From Gammaproteobacteria bacterium UBA2965 (GTDB lineage: Bacteria; Pseudomonadota; Gammaproteobacteria; Pseudomonadales; Azotimanducaceae): 43,104 nt of DNA. The stretch covers positions 59,839-102,942 of the forward strand of contig DEBD01000018.1 in assembly GCA_002348385.1 (NCBI GenBank), given 5' to 3'. Both the position numbers and the translations under genes were made by a program. The notes under the pieces were generated by a model, which searched no databases, had not been told where the DNA came from, and saw only the letters and a list, made by a program, of their open reading frames with translations. Below are positions 16,520 to 25,148 of this stretch, one piece after another (position 1 is the first letter of the stretch; every line of letters begins with the position of its first letter).

Positions 16520-16654
16520 ATGAAGCGAACTTTTCAACCGAGCAATATCAAGCGCAAGCGTACCCATGGTTTTCGCTCGCGGATGGCCACTCGTGGTGGA
16601 CGCAAAGTTCTTAATGCCAGGCGCGCCAAGGGCCGCAAGCGGCTCAGCGTCTGA
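16520..16654 (+). CDS. rpmH: 50S ribosomal protein L34
   Basis: This 44-residue, very basic protein of the large ribosomal subunit starts MKRTFQPSNIKRKRTHGF and ends with the conserved RRAKGRKRLSV, as in gammaproteobacterial L34. The ATG at 16520 is preceded by GGAG with 7-nt spacing. Transcription is from the strong promoter at 16412-16440. The rnpA frame begins inside this gene in another reading frame. Confidence 0.98.
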   Translation: MKRTFQPSNIKRKRTHGFRSRMATRGGRKVLNARRAKGRKRLSV

Positions 16655-17015
16655 AGCGCATCTCGCCGTTTCCTCCAGCAGGCAGTTCACGCGGCACCAA
16701 CGGCTGATCAGTCCGGCCGAGTTCACTCGTGTCCTGTCTCGCCCGGACGGACAACTTCGCGCCGGACCCCTGCGGGTCTTGTGGAAAAAAAATGATATGC
16801 AACTGGCGCGGTTAGGACTTATCGTGGGCAAGCGCGCGGCCGCAAAAGCCGTGGAGCGCAATCGCATCAAGAGAGTCATCCGCGAGCAATTTCGACAACG
16901 TCAGGGCGAACTGGTGGGCTCCGATGTGGTGGTGCAGGCGTTTGGCAGCGCGAACAACGCAAAACTGACAGAGCTGCTGGCGAGAGGGTTTGCACAGGCG
17001 GGCAAGCCGAGGTAA
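16614..17015 (+). CDS. rnpA: Ribonuclease P protein component
   Basis: Basic protein subunit of RNase P, which matures tRNA 5' ends together with the catalytic RNA (not in this window). Family similarity starts at about residue 25 (FTRHQRLISPAEF), and the RNR signature RNRIKR lies at 82-87. Between the rpmH stop and that point the frame has no ATG, GTG or TTG, so translation must begin inside rpmH. ATG 16614 (133 aa, used here) is the nearest candidate; GTG 16593, GTG 16596 and ATG 16566 are alternatives. None has a strong Shine-Dalgarno, so re-initiation or coupling with rpmH is likely. The Ala/Ser-rich N-terminal extension is not part of the usual family. Confidence 0.88.
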   Translation: MPGAPRAASGSASEAHLAVSSSRQFTRHQRLISPAEFTRVLSRPDGQLRAGPLRVLWKKNDMQLARLGLIVGKRAAAKAVERNRIKRVIREQFRQRQGELVGSDVVVQAFGSANNAKLTELLARGFAQAGKPR

Positions 17016-17037
17016 CGAGCGAGACAAAGGTAGGGAG

Positions 17038-17265
17038 ATGACGGACATTCCACGGCGCGTGCTGCAGAGTCTGATTCGCGGCTATCGGTTGACCCTCAGC
17101 CCGTGGATTGGGCAGCAGTGTCGCTTCTATCCCAGTTGCTCTCACTACGCGGAGGAAGCTCTGGAGGTCCACGGCGCGTGCAAGGGCTCCGCGCTGGCTG
17201 CCAAGCGAGTGCTCAAATGTCATCCGTTTCATCCAGGTGGCGTAGACCTGGTTCCACGTCCCTAA
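17038..17265 (+). CDS. yidD: Membrane protein insertion efficiency factor
   Basis: Small protein of the YidD family (75 residues here), thought to assist YidC/Sec in inserting inner-membrane proteins. The hallmark SPWIGQQCRFYPSCSHYA at about residues 21-38, with its cysteines, and the later CHPFHPGG are present. The ATG at 17038 follows a GGGAG-rich sequence and lies 22 nt after rnpA. Its place between rnpA and yidC is conserved across proteobacteria. Confidence 0.95.
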   Translation: MTDIPRRVLQSLIRGYRLTLSPWIGQQCRFYPSCSHYAEEALEVHGACKGSALAAKRVLKCHPFHPGGVDLVPRP

Positions 17266-17281
17266 GGAGTCCTAGCCGAGC

Positions 17282-19003
17282 ATGTTGTCTACTGAAATCA
17301 ATCGCGTGTTGCTGTTGCTGGGATTGGGGGTTACCGCCTACCTGATGATTCTCGCCTGGGATGCCGACTATTCGTCCGGCGACACCCCAGTGGAGTACGC
17401 AGCGCCCATCGAGGTCCCAGCAGACGCAACGGCAGCGGTCGTAGATCCCGGCGTTGCTGCGACCGAGCCCGCAGTGTCTGATGTGCCGGATGCATCGTTG
17501 ATTGCTGGCGCCACCGGTGACGCCACTGTGTCCGTGCCGCAACCGGCGGCCGGGAACGCGGGCCGGTTGATTCGGGTGACCACGCCGCGATTGTCTGTGT
17601 GGATCGATCGGCTTGGCGGCGACATCGTGCGCGTGGAGTTACCCGAATTTCCGTTTGAGATCGACCGACCGGACGTGCCCTATACCTTGCTCAACAGCAA
17701 TAACGGACGTGTTTATGTTGCTCAGAGCGGGCTGTTCGGGCCGGACGGGATCGACGGAGGGGGAAGCCGCCCGCTTTATGAAACCGCGGCGCGCAGCTAC
17801 GAGCTGACCGATGGGATCCTGGATGTGGTCTTCACCACTACCCAGGACGGCCTGCGGGTGGAAAAAACTTTTGGATTCACCAGCGATGAGTTTATCGTCA
17901 ATGTGGGCTTCTCGGTGGCTAATGGCAATTCGCGTCCAATACAGGCGAGTATGTTTTCCCAGATCAAGCGGGATTCGCGCGATCCCATCGGGGGCGGTGC
18001 CTGGACCATGGGTCCGACCCCATACCTGGGTGCGGCGCTGACTACCAGCGAAGAACGCTATTACAAGCTCGACTTTGAAGATCTGGACGAGGGCCGCTTT
18101 CAGTCCGCCGAACAGGGTGGATGGATGGCTTTTCTGCAGCACTATTTCGTGAGCGCGTGGATTGCCAATCCAGACGAAACCAATCTGTTTTTCGGTCAGC
18201 GCCGCGCCGACGGCACGTACGCGGTGGGTTTCACCGGGCCGCTCAAGGAAGTGGCGCCGCGCGAAACGGGCACGTGGGAGTCGCGCTTTTACGTGGGCCC
18301 CAAAGACCAGAAGCGACTGGAGGAGTTGGCGCCTAATCTGAATCTTACGGTGGACTACGGGTTCCTCTGGTGGCTGGCGGTGCCGTTGTTCTACGTTCTC
18401 GACGCGTTGCACTCGTTCGTGGGCAATTGGGGCGTGGCCATCATCCTGCTCACCGTGCTGGTGAAGTTGGTCCTTTATCCGTTGTCTTCGGCCAGCTACC
18501 GCTCTATGGCCAACATGCGGCGGGTGGCGCCGCAACTCAAGCGCATTCAGGAGCGATTCGCCGACGATCGCCAGAAACTGTCCCAAGAGATGATGGCCTT
18601 GTACCGCAAGGAGAAGGTCAACCCGTTGGGTGGATGCCTGCCGATGCTGCTACCCATGCCCATCTTCATTGCCCTGTACTGGGTACTGTTCGAAAGTGTG
18701 GAACTCAGGCACGCGCCGTTCATGCTGTGGATCGATGATCTGGCGGCGAAAGACCCGTACTTCGTCCTGCCCCTGCTGATGGGGGCCAGCATGTACCTGC
18801 AGCAGCTCCTCAGCCCGGCGGTTGGTGATCCCATGCAAGTGCGCATGATGAAGCTCATGCCGGTGATGTTTACCGCGCTATTCCTGTTCTTCCCGGCAGG
18901 GCTGGTTCTTTACTGGTTGGTCAACAGCGTGCTGTCCATTGCCCAGCAGTGGTTTGTGATGAAGCAGACCGATGCGGCCTTTGCGGCGAAAAAAGGGCAA
19001 TGA
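17282..19003 (+). CDS. yidC: Membrane protein insertase
   Basis: Inserts and folds inner-membrane proteins alone or with SecYEG, including the Fo subunits a and c encoded downstream. The 573-residue protein is of the Gram-negative long type: an N-terminal transmembrane segment (about 8-25), an Ala/Val-rich linker, a large periplasmic beta-domain (about 90-350), then the conserved five-helix core with the positively charged cytosolic hairpin (YRSMANMRRVAPQLKRIQERF) near residues 405-425. AAGGAG lies about 12 nt upstream of the ATG at 17282. Confidence 0.97.
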   Translation: MLSTEINRVLLLLGLGVTAYLMILAWDADYSSGDTPVEYAAPIEVPADATAAVVDPGVAATEPAVSDVPDASLIAGATGDATVSVPQPAAGNAGRLIRVTTPRLSVWIDRLGGDIVRVELPEFPFEIDRPDVPYTLLNSNNGRVYVAQSGLFGPDGIDGGGSRPLYETAARSYELTDGILDVVFTTTQDGLRVEKTFGFTSDEFIVNVGFSVANGNSRPIQASMFSQIKRDSRDPIGGGAWTMGPTPYLGAALTTSEERYYKLDFEDLDEGRFQSAEQGGWMAFLQHYFVSAWIANPDETNLFFGQRRADGTYAVGFTGPLKEVAPRETGTWESRFYVGPKDQKRLEELAPNLNLTVDYGFLWWLAVPLFYVLDALHSFVGNWGVAIILLTVLVKLVLYPLSSASYRSMANMRRVAPQLKRIQERFADDRQKLSQEMMALYRKEKVNPLGGCLPMLLPMPIFIALYWVLFESVELRHAPFMLWIDDLAAKDPYFVLPLLMGASMYLQQLLSPAVGDPMQVRMMKLMPVMFTALFLFFPAGLVLYWLVNSVLSIAQQWFVMKQTDAAFAAKKGQ

Positions 19004-19029
19004 TGGTCGAGTACCGTTAAGGCACTTCG

Positions 19030-20352
19030 ATGACCGACACGATTGCGGCCATTGCCACCGCCACCGGCCGGGCGGGTATTGGCGTGGTGCGTGTTTCTGG
19101 ACCGGACGCTCGCTACCTGGGCGAGCAGATCACGGGCGGTTCCTTGCAACCGCGTGTGGCGCGCCATTGCGCCTTCCTGGATGCAGACGGTGAGCCCGTG
19201 GACCACGGTATCGCGTTGTATTTCGCAGCGCCCGCATCCTTCACCGGTGAGGACGTGCTGGAGCTGCAGGGTCATGGCGGGGCGGTGGTCATGCAGCTGG
19301 TTTTGTCAGCGGTGCTCAACCGGGGCGCACGGTTGGCGCAACCGGGCGAGTTCACCGAACGTTCGTTCGTCAATGGCAAAATGGACCTGGCCCAGGCGGA
19401 AGCCGTTGCTGATCTTATTGCGGGACGATCCGAAGCGGCAGTGCGAGGCGCGCTGCGCAGTCTGCGCGGAGAATTTTCTGAATTCGTCAATTCTATTGAT
19501 GAAGAAGTGCTTGCGCTAAGGGTGTACGTGGAAGCAGCTATCGACTTTCCTGACGAGGAGGTGGAACTGCTCTCTGACGGCGCAGCAGCCGGCCGGGTTG
19601 CAGGCATCCGCGCCGCGCTCGAGGAGCTGCTGGAGTCATCGCGCCGGGGCGTGGTGCTGGCCGAAGGGATCACGGTGGCTTTGCTGGGAGCGCCAAACGT
19701 GGGCAAGTCCAGCGTGCTCAATGCGCTGGCCGCGCAACCGCGGGCCATTGTCACGGAACTGCCAGGCACGACCCGTGATCTCATCCACGCACCCCTTGAG
19801 ATCGGGGGATTGGCGGTAACCCTGGTGGACACTGCGGGGTTGCGTGACACTGACGACGCGGTGGAGCAGGAGGGGGTGCGCAGAGCGGTGGACCAGGCGC
19901 GTCAGGCAGACGTGGTGCTGCTAGTGCGTGATCTCTCGGCTGCGCCTTCCGAAGACGTGGATGAGACAGTTCTGGGAGATGCCCCGCGTTTGGTGGTAGA
20001 GAACAAGGTGGATCTCACCGAACTGGAGGCGGGCCCTGGTGGCCGGGGTCGAGTGCGTGTGTCGGCCTTGACCGGCGCCGGCATTGATGCGTTGCGGCAG
20101 TCCCTGCTCGAGCAGGTGGGCTATGCCCAGGAGACGACCACGTTTACGGCGCGGGAGCGCCATCTGCGCGCGTTGGGGCAGGCTCGCAAGTCGCTCGATC
20201 GGGCCACCACGCTGGTCGAGGAGCATGCGGCGGCGGAACTAGTGGCCGAAGAGCTGCGTAGCGTGCATGCATTCCTTGGAGAGGTGGTTGGTGAGACCAC
20301 CAGCGATGCGCTGCTGGGCGAGATTTTCTCGAGCTTCTGTATCGGCAAGTAG
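19030..20352 (+). CDS. mnmE: tRNA uridine-5-carboxymethylaminomethyl modification GTPase
   Basis: Works with MnmG to modify U34 in the wobble position of several tRNAs. The 440-residue protein has the N-terminal formyl-tetrahydrofolate-binding domain (FTGEDVLELQGHGG, about 71-84). A G domain is inserted in the helical domain: P-loop GAPNVGKS at 220-227, DTAGLRD at 267-273 and NKVD near 320. The invariant C-terminal CIGK supplies the catalytic Cys437. The ATG at 19030 follows yidC by 26 nt. Confidence 0.97.
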   Translation: MTDTIAAIATATGRAGIGVVRVSGPDARYLGEQITGGSLQPRVARHCAFLDADGEPVDHGIALYFAAPASFTGEDVLELQGHGGAVVMQLVLSAVLNRGARLAQPGEFTERSFVNGKMDLAQAEAVADLIAGRSEAAVRGALRSLRGEFSEFVNSIDEEVLALRVYVEAAIDFPDEEVELLSDGAAAGRVAGIRAALEELLESSRRGVVLAEGITVALLGAPNVGKSSVLNALAAQPRAIVTELPGTTRDLIHAPLEIGGLAVTLVDTAGLRDTDDAVEQEGVRRAVDQARQADVVLLVRDLSAAPSEDVDETVLGDAPRLVVENKVDLTELEAGPGGRGRVRVSALTGAGIDALRQSLLEQVGYAQETTTFTARERHLRALGQARKSLDRATTLVEEHAAAELVAEELRSVHAFLGEVVGETTSDALLGEIFSSFCIGK

Positions 20353-20412
20353 CGCTGTGGGTCATCGGCCGAAGCACATATACTGCGCCTGCAATTTTTC
20401 GAAGGAATACGG

Positions 20413-22320
20413 GTGAGATCCTACGATGTCATCGTCATTGGAGCAGGACACGCTGGCTGCGAGGCGGCCGCCGCTTCCGCGCGTATGGGGGCTAAGACCC
20501 TGCTGCTCACCCAGAGCCTGGATACCATCGGGCAGATGTCGTGCAATCCAGCCATCGGTGGCATCGGTAAGAGCCACCTGGTGCGGGAGATCGACGCACT
20601 GGGCGGCATCATGGCGCAAGCCGCAGATCGGGCAGGCATTCAGTTCCGCGTGCTCAATCGCAGCAAAGGGCCGGCAGTTCGTGCTACCCGAGTGCAGGCA
20701 GACCGCGGGCTGTACCGACAGTCTGTGAGGCAGCTGCTCGATGGCTTGGAAGATCTGCACCTGTTCCAACAGTCTGTCACCGACCTACTCGTGGAAGACG
20801 GGGTGCTCAAAGGCGTGGTGACTCAAATGGGATTGGAGTTCTACGCGCCCGCCGTGGTGATGACCACCGGCACATTCCTGTCTGGGCGCATTCACATCGG
20901 GCAGGAGAACTTTGCTGGTGGACGTGCTGGGGACGCCCCCTCAAACGCGCTCGCGCGGAAGTTGCGAGATCGAGGGTTGCGGGTGGGTCGCTTGAAGACC
21001 GGCACACCACCGAGAATAGACGGGCGCAGCGTTGACTACTCTGTCATGGAGGAGCAGCGCGGTGATGAGCCACTGCCGTGCCTGTCCTTCCTGGGGGAGC
21101 CGTCCGAGCACCCCGAGCAGCGGTCGTGCTTCATCACGCATACCAATGAGCAAACTCACGAGCTCATCCGCGGCGCGCTGGACCGCTCGCCCATGTTCAG
21201 TGGCGCTATTGAGGGAGTGGGCCCGCGGTATTGTCCCAGTATCGAAGACAAGGTGGTGAGGTTCGCCGATCGGGTAGCGCACCAGATCTTCGTGGAGCCG
21301 GAAGGGTTGCTCACCAACGAGCTGTACCCCAATGGGATCTCTACCAGCCTTCCATTCGACGTGCAGATTCATGCGGTCAGGAGCATCAAGGGCTTCGAGA
21401 ATGCCCATATCACCCGGCCGGGTTATGCCATCGAGTACGACTATTACGATCCGCGCGAGTTGCAGTACTCGCTGGAAACCAAAGCCTTGGATGGCCTGTT
21501 TTTCGCAGGCCAGATCAACGGAACCACGGGTTATGAAGAGGCGGCCGCTCAAGGTCTGCTGGCGGGTACCAACGCGGCTTTGAAGGTGTCGGGCAAGCAA
21601 ACCTGGTGCCCGCGGCGGGACGAGGCCTACATTGGGGTGCTGGTTGACGACCTGATCAATCTGGGCACCAACGAGCCGTATCGGATGTTCACCAGCCGCG
21701 CTGAGTATCGTCTGCGGCTGCGCGAGGACAATGCCGACCAGCGCCTGACCCCGGTAGGGCGGGAATTGGGATTGGTGTCCGGGTTGCGTTGGGAGCGTTT
21801 TACGCAAAAGCGCGACGCGGTGGATGAGCTGCGCCGGGCCCTGGAAGCGGTGGCGGTGGCGCAAACCTCATCGCTGGCGCGTGATCTGAGTCGTGAGCTG
21901 GGCGAGGAGATCACCAAGGATACGACTCTGGTTGGCGTGCTCAGACGCCCCCGAGCCACCCTCGATGCCCTGGCCGATTGCGTAAAGCCCTATCTCAGCC
22001 AGAGCGCAGCCGAAGCGCTGGCCAGCGCTGAGATTGCTTCCCAGGTAGAGGTGGAAGTGAAGTACGAAGGCTATATCAAGCGCCAGGAAGACGAGATCGC
22101 CAAGGTCCGGCGACACGAGCGCATCCGCCTGCCCGAAAGCATCGATTTTGCCAGCCTGCCTGGGCTGTCCAACGAGCTCAAAGTGAAGCTCATGGAGGTG
22201 CAGCCACCAACTTTGGCGCGTGCGGCGCGCATTCCCGGCATGACGGCCGCAGGGCTATCCATTCTGCTGGTCCATGCCCGCAAGCATGACGAGCGAGCTG
22301 GCGCTGGTGCCCGAGGCTAG
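20413..22320 (+). CDS. mnmG: tRNA uridine-5-carboxymethylaminomethyl modification enzyme, FAD subunit
   Basis: FAD/NADH-dependent partner of MnmE. The 635-residue protein starts with the dinucleotide-binding GAGHAGCEAA at 10-19. It has the family signature GQMSCNPAIGGIGKSHLVRE near 41-60, and GYAIEYDYYDPRE and the NGTTGYEEAAAQG loop further on. The start is GTG at 20413, with AAGGA 6 nt upstream. A TATACT at 20379-20384 lies in the 60-nt gap after mnmE but has no good -35. The 3' end overlaps rsmG by 47 nt. Confidence 0.97.
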   Translation: MRSYDVIVIGAGHAGCEAAAASARMGAKTLLLTQSLDTIGQMSCNPAIGGIGKSHLVREIDALGGIMAQAADRAGIQFRVLNRSKGPAVRATRVQADRGLYRQSVRQLLDGLEDLHLFQQSVTDLLVEDGVLKGVVTQMGLEFYAPAVVMTTGTFLSGRIHIGQENFAGGRAGDAPSNALARKLRDRGLRVGRLKTGTPPRIDGRSVDYSVMEEQRGDEPLPCLSFLGEPSEHPEQRSCFITHTNEQTHELIRGALDRSPMFSGAIEGVGPRYCPSIEDKVVRFADRVAHQIFVEPEGLLTNELYPNGISTSLPFDVQIHAVRSIKGFENAHITRPGYAIEYDYYDPRELQYSLETKALDGLFFAGQINGTTGYEEAAAQGLLAGTNAALKVSGKQTWCPRRDEAYIGVLVDDLINLGTNEPYRMFTSRAEYRLRLREDNADQRLTPVGRELGLVSGLRWERFTQKRDAVDELRRALEAVAVAQTSSLARDLSRELGEEITKDTTLVGVLRRPRATLDALADCVKPYLSQSAAEALASAEIASQVEVEVKYEGYIKRQEDEIAKVRRHERIRLPESIDFASLPGLSNELKVKLMEVQPPTLARAARIPGMTAAGLSILLVHARKHDERAGAGARG

Positions 22321-22954
22321 CCCTAACCCGGCTGGCCGACTGCGTCACGAAGCGAGCGAACTTGGGGTCTGCCTTGGCGACGCGCAGATCGCCCGGCTCC
22401 TCGAGTATGCTGAGTTGGTGCGGCGCTACAATGACAAGTTCAATCTGGTATCCCGTCGTGACATGTACCGCTTCCTGACCCGTCACGTGGTGGATAGCCT
22501 CAGCCTGGCGCCCCGACTGCGGCCTCCCGAGGTGCTGGACATAGGCAGCGGCGCGGGTTTGCCTGGCTTGCCGCTTGCGGTGGCGCGCGCCGATCTGGAG
22601 TTCGTTCTGCTGGAGCGCGGAGCCCGCAAGGCACGCTTCTTGGAGCGCGCCGTGCGCACGCTGGAACTTCCCAATGTGCGGATAAGCGCGCAGGATGCGC
22701 GCGAAGCTGAAGGGTTGGGCGGGTTTGCGACTATTGTTGCCAGAGCGGTAACCTCTGCACCGGGACTGTGGGTGCTGGCGGAACCGCTTTTGGCGCCCGG
22801 GGGCGCGGTACTGCTCATGAGCAGCACCCGCGCGAATCCGGTGGCCGATGGCACGTTGATGCCGGGCGTAATGCTCGAACGTCAGTGGGTGCGCTTGCCG
22901 GGTATCGAACCCCCCCATGAGATCCTGACTATGCAGCGGGAGGCGACTGGTTGA
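22274..22954 (+). CDS. rsmG: 16S rRNA (guanine-527-N7)-methyltransferase
   Basis: Methylates N7 of G527 in 16S rRNA. The Rossmann SAM-binding motif LDIGSGAGLPGLPLAV lies near residues 90-105, preceded by the family segment YNDKFNLVSRRD. Starts at ATG 22274 (226 aa, used here) or ATG 22286 (222 aa) are both possible. Both lie inside mnmG, and neither has a clear ribosome binding site, so coupling to mnmG translation is likely. The stop TGA overlaps the TTG start of parA. Confidence 0.95.
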   Translation: MPASMTSELALVPEASPNPAGRLRHEASELGVCLGDAQIARLLEYAELVRRYNDKFNLVSRRDMYRFLTRHVVDSLSLAPRLRPPEVLDIGSGAGLPGLPLAVARADLEFVLLERGARKARFLERAVRTLELPNVRISAQDAREAEGLGGFATIVARAVTSAPGLWVLAEPLLAPGGAVLLMSSTRANPVADGTLMPGVMLERQWVRLPGIEPPHEILTMQREATG

Positions 22955-23739
22955 CTAGAGTCATCGCGGTGGCGAACCAGAAAGGCGGTGTTGGCAAGAC
23001 CACCACCAGCGTGAACCTGAGCGCGTCGCTTGCGTTATCCGGTTCCAGCGTGCTGCTCATCGATCTGGACCCCCAGGGCAATGCCACGATGGGCTCCGGC
23101 GTAGATAAGTCGTCGCTGGAGCTGTCCATCTACGATTGGATGATGGAGGCGCAGGCGCTGGACGAGGTCGTCCATAATTCCCCGGGAGGCTACGCAATCA
23201 TGCCGGGCAACACCGACCTCACCGCGGCGGAGGTGGAACTGCTGGGCCAGGACAATCGCGAGCACCGACTCAAGCTGCGCCTGGAGGCGGAAGCTTCCCA
23301 CTTCGAGTACGTGCTAATCGACTGTCCCCCGTCTTTGAACATACTTACCCTGAACGCCCTGATTGCCGCCAATTCCGTGCTGATCCCCATGCAGTGTGAG
23401 TACTATGCGCTGGAGGGGCTCAGTGCCCTGCTGGAAACCGTGGAAGGCGTGCGGGAGCGGGCCAACCCCCGCCTTGCAATAGAGGGCTTGTTACGAACGA
23501 TGTATGATCCGCGCAACGGCCTGACGCGCGATGTGTCCCGACAACTGATTCAGTATTTCGGAGACGGGGTGTTCCGTACGGTGATCCCCCGCAACGTGCG
23601 ACTGGCAGAGGCGCCCAGCCACGGTCTTCCGGCGGTGCTCTACGACCGTCAGTCACGAGGCGCGGTCGCGTATCTGGCGCTGGCTGGTGAGTTGCGCCGG
23701 AAACACCAATCTACGGCCACGGAGTCGGCGGCACAGTGA
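22951..23739 (+). CDS. parA: Chromosome partitioning ATPase ParA/Soj
   Basis: Deviant Walker-type ATPase that works with ParB-parS to segregate the origin region. The 262-residue protein has the Walker A' motif KGGVGKTT at 11-18, DLDPQGNA near 38-45 and the switch segment VLIDCPPSL near 126-134. There is no N-terminal DNA-binding extension, as expected for chromosomal type Ib. The start is TTG at 22951, overlapping the rsmG stop and preceded by GGGAGG; MTRVIAVANQ matches the family start. Its parS partners are probably the two palindromes in recF. Confidence 0.97.
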   Translation: MTRVIAVANQKGGVGKTTTSVNLSASLALSGSSVLLIDLDPQGNATMGSGVDKSSLELSIYDWMMEAQALDEVVHNSPGGYAIMPGNTDLTAAEVELLGQDNREHRLKLRLEAEASHFEYVLIDCPPSLNILTLNALIAANSVLIPMQCEYYALEGLSALLETVEGVRERANPRLAIEGLLRTMYDPRNGLTRDVSRQLIQYFGDGVFRTVIPRNVRLAEAPSHGLPAVLYDRQSRGAVAYLALAGELRRKHQSTATESAAQ

Positions 23740-24599
23740 GTAAGAAGCGACTGGGGCGGGGTTTGGACGCATTGTTGTCCGGTGACATGGAGGTGCCGGC
23801 GCAGGCTGCGCCCACCGCAACCCAGGGTCAGATCCCAATCGATGCCATCGTGCGTGGCCGCTACCAGCCGCGCATGGAGTTTCCCGAGGACAGCCTTGCG
23901 GAGCTGGCGGCTTCCATCAAAGCGCAGGGGCTCATGCAACCGGTGGTGGTCCGGCCAAAGGCCCAGGGTGGCTACGAGCTGGTGGCTGGTGAGCGGCGTT
24001 GGCGCGCGGCCCAGATGGCGGGGCTCACGCAGATACCCGCGGTGGTAAAGGAGGTGAGTGACGAGCAGGCCTCCGCCATGGCGCTCATCGAGAACATCCA
24101 GCGCGAGGACCTCAACCCCCTGGAAGAAGCTGCTGCCCTGCACCGGCTCAGGGAAGAGTTCGAGCTAACCCAACAGCAGGTGGCCGATTCCGTAGGTAAA
24201 TCTCGGGTGGCGGTGGCCAATCTGCTGCGGCTGCTCAATCTGGCGCCCCGGGTTAGGCAGATGCTAAGCCAAGGTGACCTGGAGATGGGCCATGCCCGGG
24301 CGCTGCTGTCGCTAGAAGCGCACGTTCAGGAAGAGGTAGCCGTTCAGGTGTCTCGCAAGGGCCTGTCGGTGCGTCAGACGGAAGGCCTGGTTCGCCGTCT
24401 GCTCAAAGGCCCCAGCGCGGCGAACACCCCGGGTGCCGCAAGGCCCGACGCGGACACCCGTCAGCTCGAACGCGAGATCACCGACCGCATTGGTGCGCCG
24501 GTGAGCATCACACATAATGCACAGGGCCGTGGTCAGCTGGTCATCCGCTATTCCAGCCTCGATGAGCTGGACGGCATACTGCGGCACCTCAAGCCATAA
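23736..24599 (+). CDS. parB: Chromosome partitioning protein ParB/Spo0J
   Basis: CTP-dependent DNA clamp that loads at parS and spreads. The 287-residue protein starts with the conserved KKRLGRGLDALL tail that contacts ParA. The CTP-binding GERRWRAAQ motif lies near 85-93, followed by ENIQREDLNPLEEA and a helix-turn-helix (LTQQQVADSVGKSRVAVANLLR by eye), then a dimerisation domain. The start is GTG at 23736, overlapping the parA stop. A hairpin at 24609-24633 closes the unit just before the atp promoter. Confidence 0.97.
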   Translation: MSKKRLGRGLDALLSGDMEVPAQAAPTATQGQIPIDAIVRGRYQPRMEFPEDSLAELAASIKAQGLMQPVVVRPKAQGGYELVAGERRWRAAQMAGLTQIPAVVKEVSDEQASAMALIENIQREDLNPLEEAAALHRLREEFELTQQQVADSVGKSRVAVANLLRLLNLAPRVRQMLSQGDLEMGHARALLSLEAHVQEEVAVQVSRKGLSVRQTEGLVRRLLKGPSAANTPGAARPDADTRQLEREITDRIGAPVSITHNAQGRGQLVIRYSSLDELDGILRHLKP

Positions 24600-24608
24600 C
24601 GCGCGTTT

Positions 24609-24633
24609 GGTGCTTGCGGGCTTCGCAAGCGCC
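24609..24633 (+). terminator. Intrinsic terminator-like hairpin after parB
   Basis: A 10-bp stem (GGTGCTTGCG at 24609-24618, CGCAAGCGCC at 24624-24633, one G-T pair) encloses a 5-nt loop and is followed by ATTTCTAATT. The T-tract is imperfect, so termination may be partial. It separates the mnmG-parB unit from the atp promoter. Confidence 0.65.
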
Positions 24634-24641
24634 ATTTCTAA

Positions 24642-24670
24642 TTGAACGAGGCAAGGTGGGTCTCTATAAT
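24642..24670 (+). promoter_or_regulatory. Sigma70 promoter of the atp operon
   Basis: The -35 hexamer TTGAAC (24642-24647) and a perfect -10 TATAAT (24665-24670) are separated by exactly 17 nt. Transcription would start near 24677, about 30 nt before the atpI ATG. No operator is visible, consistent with strong constitutive expression. Confidence 0.85.
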
Positions 24671-24706
24671 ACGCGCCGCCTCGCGGGGCCTACGAACAAG
24701 TAAACG

Positions 24707-25039
24707 ATGCCATTGTCTTATCGCGTTGTGCTTCTGCAGCTAGCAGCGGGATTGGCGGTGGCCGGTGGCATGTTGTTTTGGAGACCGGCGGAAGCGTTGG
24801 GGGCAATTTACGCCACCGCCGTTTGTGTTTTGCCTAATGGGTATTTCGCTTGGCGTGCTCACAAGGAGCGCTCCCCATCGCGGCTGCTTGGCGCCGGCGT
24901 GGCGAAGTTTGTGTGTACGGCGGGCCTGATGGTTGCGGTGTTCTGGCTGTTGCATCCGGCGCCGCTGGGCTTTTTGGGGGTCTTGGTGCTGATGCAGCTT
25001 GCCCACGTGGCCGGCTCGCTGGTTGCTGGCGGCCGGTAG
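24707..25039 (+). CDS. atpI: ATP synthase accessory protein I
   Basis: Small membrane protein that assists assembly of the c-ring; not part of the final enzyme. The 110 residues form about four hydrophobic segments, with a basic patch (RAHKERSPSR) in the middle and the family motif PNGYFAWRA at about 43-51. The ATG at 24707 has no strong Shine-Dalgarno, in line with the low translation usual for this gene. A 109-nt G/T-rich gap without features separates it from atpB. Confidence 0.9.
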   Translation: MPLSYRVVLLQLAAGLAVAGGMLFWRPAEALGAIYATAVCVLPNGYFAWRAHKERSPSRLLGAGVAKFVCTAGLMVAVFWLLHPAPLGFLGVLVLMQLAHVAGSLVAGGR

Positions 25040-25148
25040 GGCGTAAAGAGATGGGTTGGATCGGATTGGTTTTTGGTTGGGTAGATAGGCGGGATTAGGC
25101 AAACAATCGGTGGCCACGCGTTAGCGAGGCGCCTTCTGTGAGAGAGCT

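Noticed and set aside
20379..20384. TATACT as a promoter for mnmG
   Set aside because: The hexamer 17 nt upstream (TGTGGG) is a poor -35, and mnmG may be read from the upstream transcript.
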